NCBI RefSeq assembly: GCF_024703995.1
Contig: NZ_JAMXQV010000006.1
Location: 248,001-312,000, forward strand
DNA: 64,000 bases
Direction: 5' to 3'
From: Amycolatopsis iheyensis
GTDB lineage: Bacteria; Actinomycetota; Actinomycetes; Mycobacteriales; Pseudonocardiaceae
In this document: one piece after another, positions 62,622-64,000 of the stretch
How positions within the stretch are numbered: position 1 is the stretch's first letter
How the letters are laid out: every line of letters starts with the position of its first letter
Made by a program: the position numbers and the translations under genes
Notes under the pieces: generated by a model
The model's input: the letters and a program-made list of their open reading frames with translations, nothing else
Told to the model about the DNA's origin: nothing
Databases searched by the model: none

Positions 62622-64000
62622 TCAGGCCCGGCAGTTCCGGCCGCGGTTCACGCAGTTGACGAGCCCGTTCATGATCCGCTGCGACATCACGTTGGCGAAG
62701 TCGTCGTGGTCGGAGAACGGGTTGTGCTTCTCCTGCGGGAAGGCGTCCACTTTGTACTGCTTCTTGACCTGGATGTCGTGCGGGATGTCGTAGGTCAGCG
62801 AGATCTGCAGCTGCGGCACGGCCTTGAACCCCTTGGCGCAGCGGCCGAACTGGTCCGGGAACACGATGTGCGTGCGGTGGTTGGCGCTGTCGGTGTTCTT
62901 GCCGTCCCAGCAGCTCGGGAACGTGTGTATCCGCTTGACCTTGCTGTTGGCCGGGCAGATCGGGTACTTGTCGGTGACCCGGTTCTCGAACCCGGTGCAC
63001 GTCCAGCTCGCCCGGGCGTTGGCCGGCCCGTTGGTCGACACCTTCGCGTCGCCGTAGAGCACGCGCAGGAACCGCGGCATCGCCACGACCTTGCCCACCG
63101 GGCTGCCGCGGAAGGTGATCTGGACCTTTTGCGGGCGCAGGATCTTGCCGTCGTTGCCGGGCAGCTCGTTGTTGTCGTCCTGGCCGGGCAGCGCACCACC
63201 CGCAGTCGAGCTCGGCGGCGGGGTCGGCGTGCCGGTGTCCTTGCCGGGCTTCGGCGCGCACGGCGCGAGCCCGCCGAGATCCGTCGGCTTCGGCGCGAAC
63301 CGGGCGATGATGGTGGCGATCCGCTCGAGGATCGCGGCGCGCCGGTCCTTCAGCGGGCCGAGGATGGCGTTCTGGACGAAGTTCGCGCCGCCCTGGCCCT
63401 GCGTCTGCGCGACGCGCTGGTTGGCCTCGTCGGTCTGCGTGTCGAGCTGGTCGAGGTTGCTGTCGACCTCGGCCATCGCCTGGTCGGGGACGTCGGCGAG
63501 CTTGCTCGCGACGTCGGGGCAGGCGACCTGGACGGTCTTGGCCTCCTGGTCGGCCTGCGCGCGGTCGCCGTCCGGCTTCTTCGCGGGCTCGTTCTTCTCC
63601 TCTTCGCCCGTGTCGATGCGCACGACCGGCCAGAAGTAGGCGGACTTGTCACCGTTGCGGCACGTGGTGCCGGCCTTGGCGAGGCTCTTGTTGTTGGAGT
63701 CGGCGTTCGTCGAGAGGTTGCCGACGTAGTCGTGCAGGTGCTGGGCGCCGTTGCGGACGCCGGGCTGGGCGATGAAGTTGTCCGGGTTGAAGTGCTGGTT
63801 CTCGTTGCGGCCGCAGTCGACGGTGAAGGTGCCGGTCGACGCGCCGCTGACCGGGCGCGGGTCGAACTGGTTCGGCTTCACCTTCAGGATGTCGACGAAG
63901 AACGCGGGGTTCGCCTCGTCGGCGCTGGCCTCACCGGTGTTGCCGGTGGTCGTCGCGACGACGATGCCGCCGACCGCGATCGCCAGGGCGAGGCCGCCGG
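62622..64000 (-). CDS. DUF1996 secreted protein, 5' truncated by window edge
   Basis: The frame is open to the right edge, so at least 459 residues are visible. The visible N-terminus is a hydrophobic membrane/signal segment (LALAIAVGGIVVATTT) ending near the edge. DUF1996 features include FNPDNFIAQPGVRNGAQHLHDYVGN near the start and HRTHIVFPDQFG and TFPSCWDGKNTD later. Between the two DUF1996 halves lies a ~150-residue insert: a predicted helical, Gln/Asp-rich coiled coil (QADQEAKTV to ATIIARFAP), then a Pro/Thr linker. Members are exported and thought to act on cell wall or polysaccharide, but activity is unknown. Confidence 0.85.
   Translation of the reverse strand, partial: GGLALAIAVGGIVVATTTGNTGEASADEANPAFFVDILKVKPNQFDPRPVSGASTGTFTVDCGRNENQHFNPDNFIAQPGVRNGAQHLHDYVGNLSTNADSNNKSLAKAGTTCRNGDKSAYFWPVVRIDTGEEEKNEPAKKPDGDRAQADQEAKTVQVACPDVASKLADVPDQAMAEVDSNLDQLDTQTDEANQRVAQTQGQGGANFVQNAILGPLKDRRAAILERIATIIARFAPKPTDLGGLAPCAPKPGKDTGTPTPPPSSTAGGALPGQDDNNELPGNDGKILRPQKVQITFRGSPVGKVVAMPRFLRVLYGDAKVSTNGPANARASWTCTGFENRVTDKYPICPANSKVKRIHTFPSCWDGKNTDSANHRTHIVFPDQFGRCAKGFKAVPQLQISLTYDIPHDIQVKKQYKVDAFPQEKHNPFSDHDDFANVMSQRIMNGLVNCVNRGRNCRA

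Overview
The window is GC-rich (about 70% or more by eye) with strong third-position G/C bias, frequent GTG starts and many ATGA/GTGA stop-start overlaps. It also holds DasR-type and MsiK-dependent sugar systems, an MbtH/NRPS cluster, and F-box-free actinobacterial families such as PF04672 methyltransferases and Eis-type acetyltransferases. This points to a filamentous actinomycete, most likely of the Pseudonocardiaceae (Amycolatopsis-like). The genus is inferred, not shown.

Positions 1-33000 are one rightward biosynthetic operon. It opens with the end of a class II aminoacyl-tRNA-synthetase-like gene and a glutamate-synthase-like flavoprotein. An MFS exporter and an MbtH protein follow, then a 20-kb NRPS gene with seven modules (A-T followed by six C-A-T) and a second NRPS (C-A-T-TE). 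The two synthetases together predict an octapeptide. Hand-read specificity codes give Ser (module 1), Gly (module 3) and Asn (module 8); module 2 looks Ile-like, and modules 4-7 have codes I cannot assign. No epimerization, methylation or lipoinitiation domain is visible. Downstream lies a precursor cassette: GHMP (threonine-type) kinase, cysteine-synthase-like PLP enzyme, ATP-grasp ligase, a 37-residue micro-ORF, an argininosuccinate-lyase-like enzyme and a threonine-aldolase-like enzyme. By analogy with 2,3-diaminobutyrate routes in other peptide antibiotics, this cassette probably makes a beta-amino amino acid for one of the unassigned modules. A hairpin terminator closes the operon.

Positions 33300-42600 are a plant-polysaccharide locus: LacI regulator, sugar-binding lipoprotein, two permeases and a GH31 enzyme on the minus strand, with a divergent secreted GH3 enzyme. 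The shared intergenic region carries TCGA-based inverted repeats that are likely LacI-family operators. Neither this system nor the later one has its own ATPase gene, which suggests a shared MsiK-type ATPase elsewhere.

Positions 42600-54500 are a mixed stretch: an Eis-like acetyltransferase, a PF04672 methyltransferase, a P450, a secreted alpha/beta hydrolase, a PAS-GGDEF-EAL protein whose 3' tail is duplicated just downstream, an iodotyrosine-deiodinase-like flavoprotein, a Cys-rich small protein, an EtfD-like iron-sulfur membrane protein, an FHA protein and a quinate/shikimate dehydrogenase.

Positions 54700-59450 are a dasABC-like chitooligosaccharide importer followed by a NagZ-type GH3 hexosaminidase. 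A dre-like DasR box and a second related palindrome lie upstream. The right end carries a secreted SH3/cysteine-hydrolase protein, a divergent ArsR-MFS pair with three CATCGATG boxes between the genes, an MmcQ/YjbR protein and a 5'-truncated DUF1996 protein. An 11-bp palindrome, TCCACWGTGGA, occurs nine times across the window in all three reading frames.
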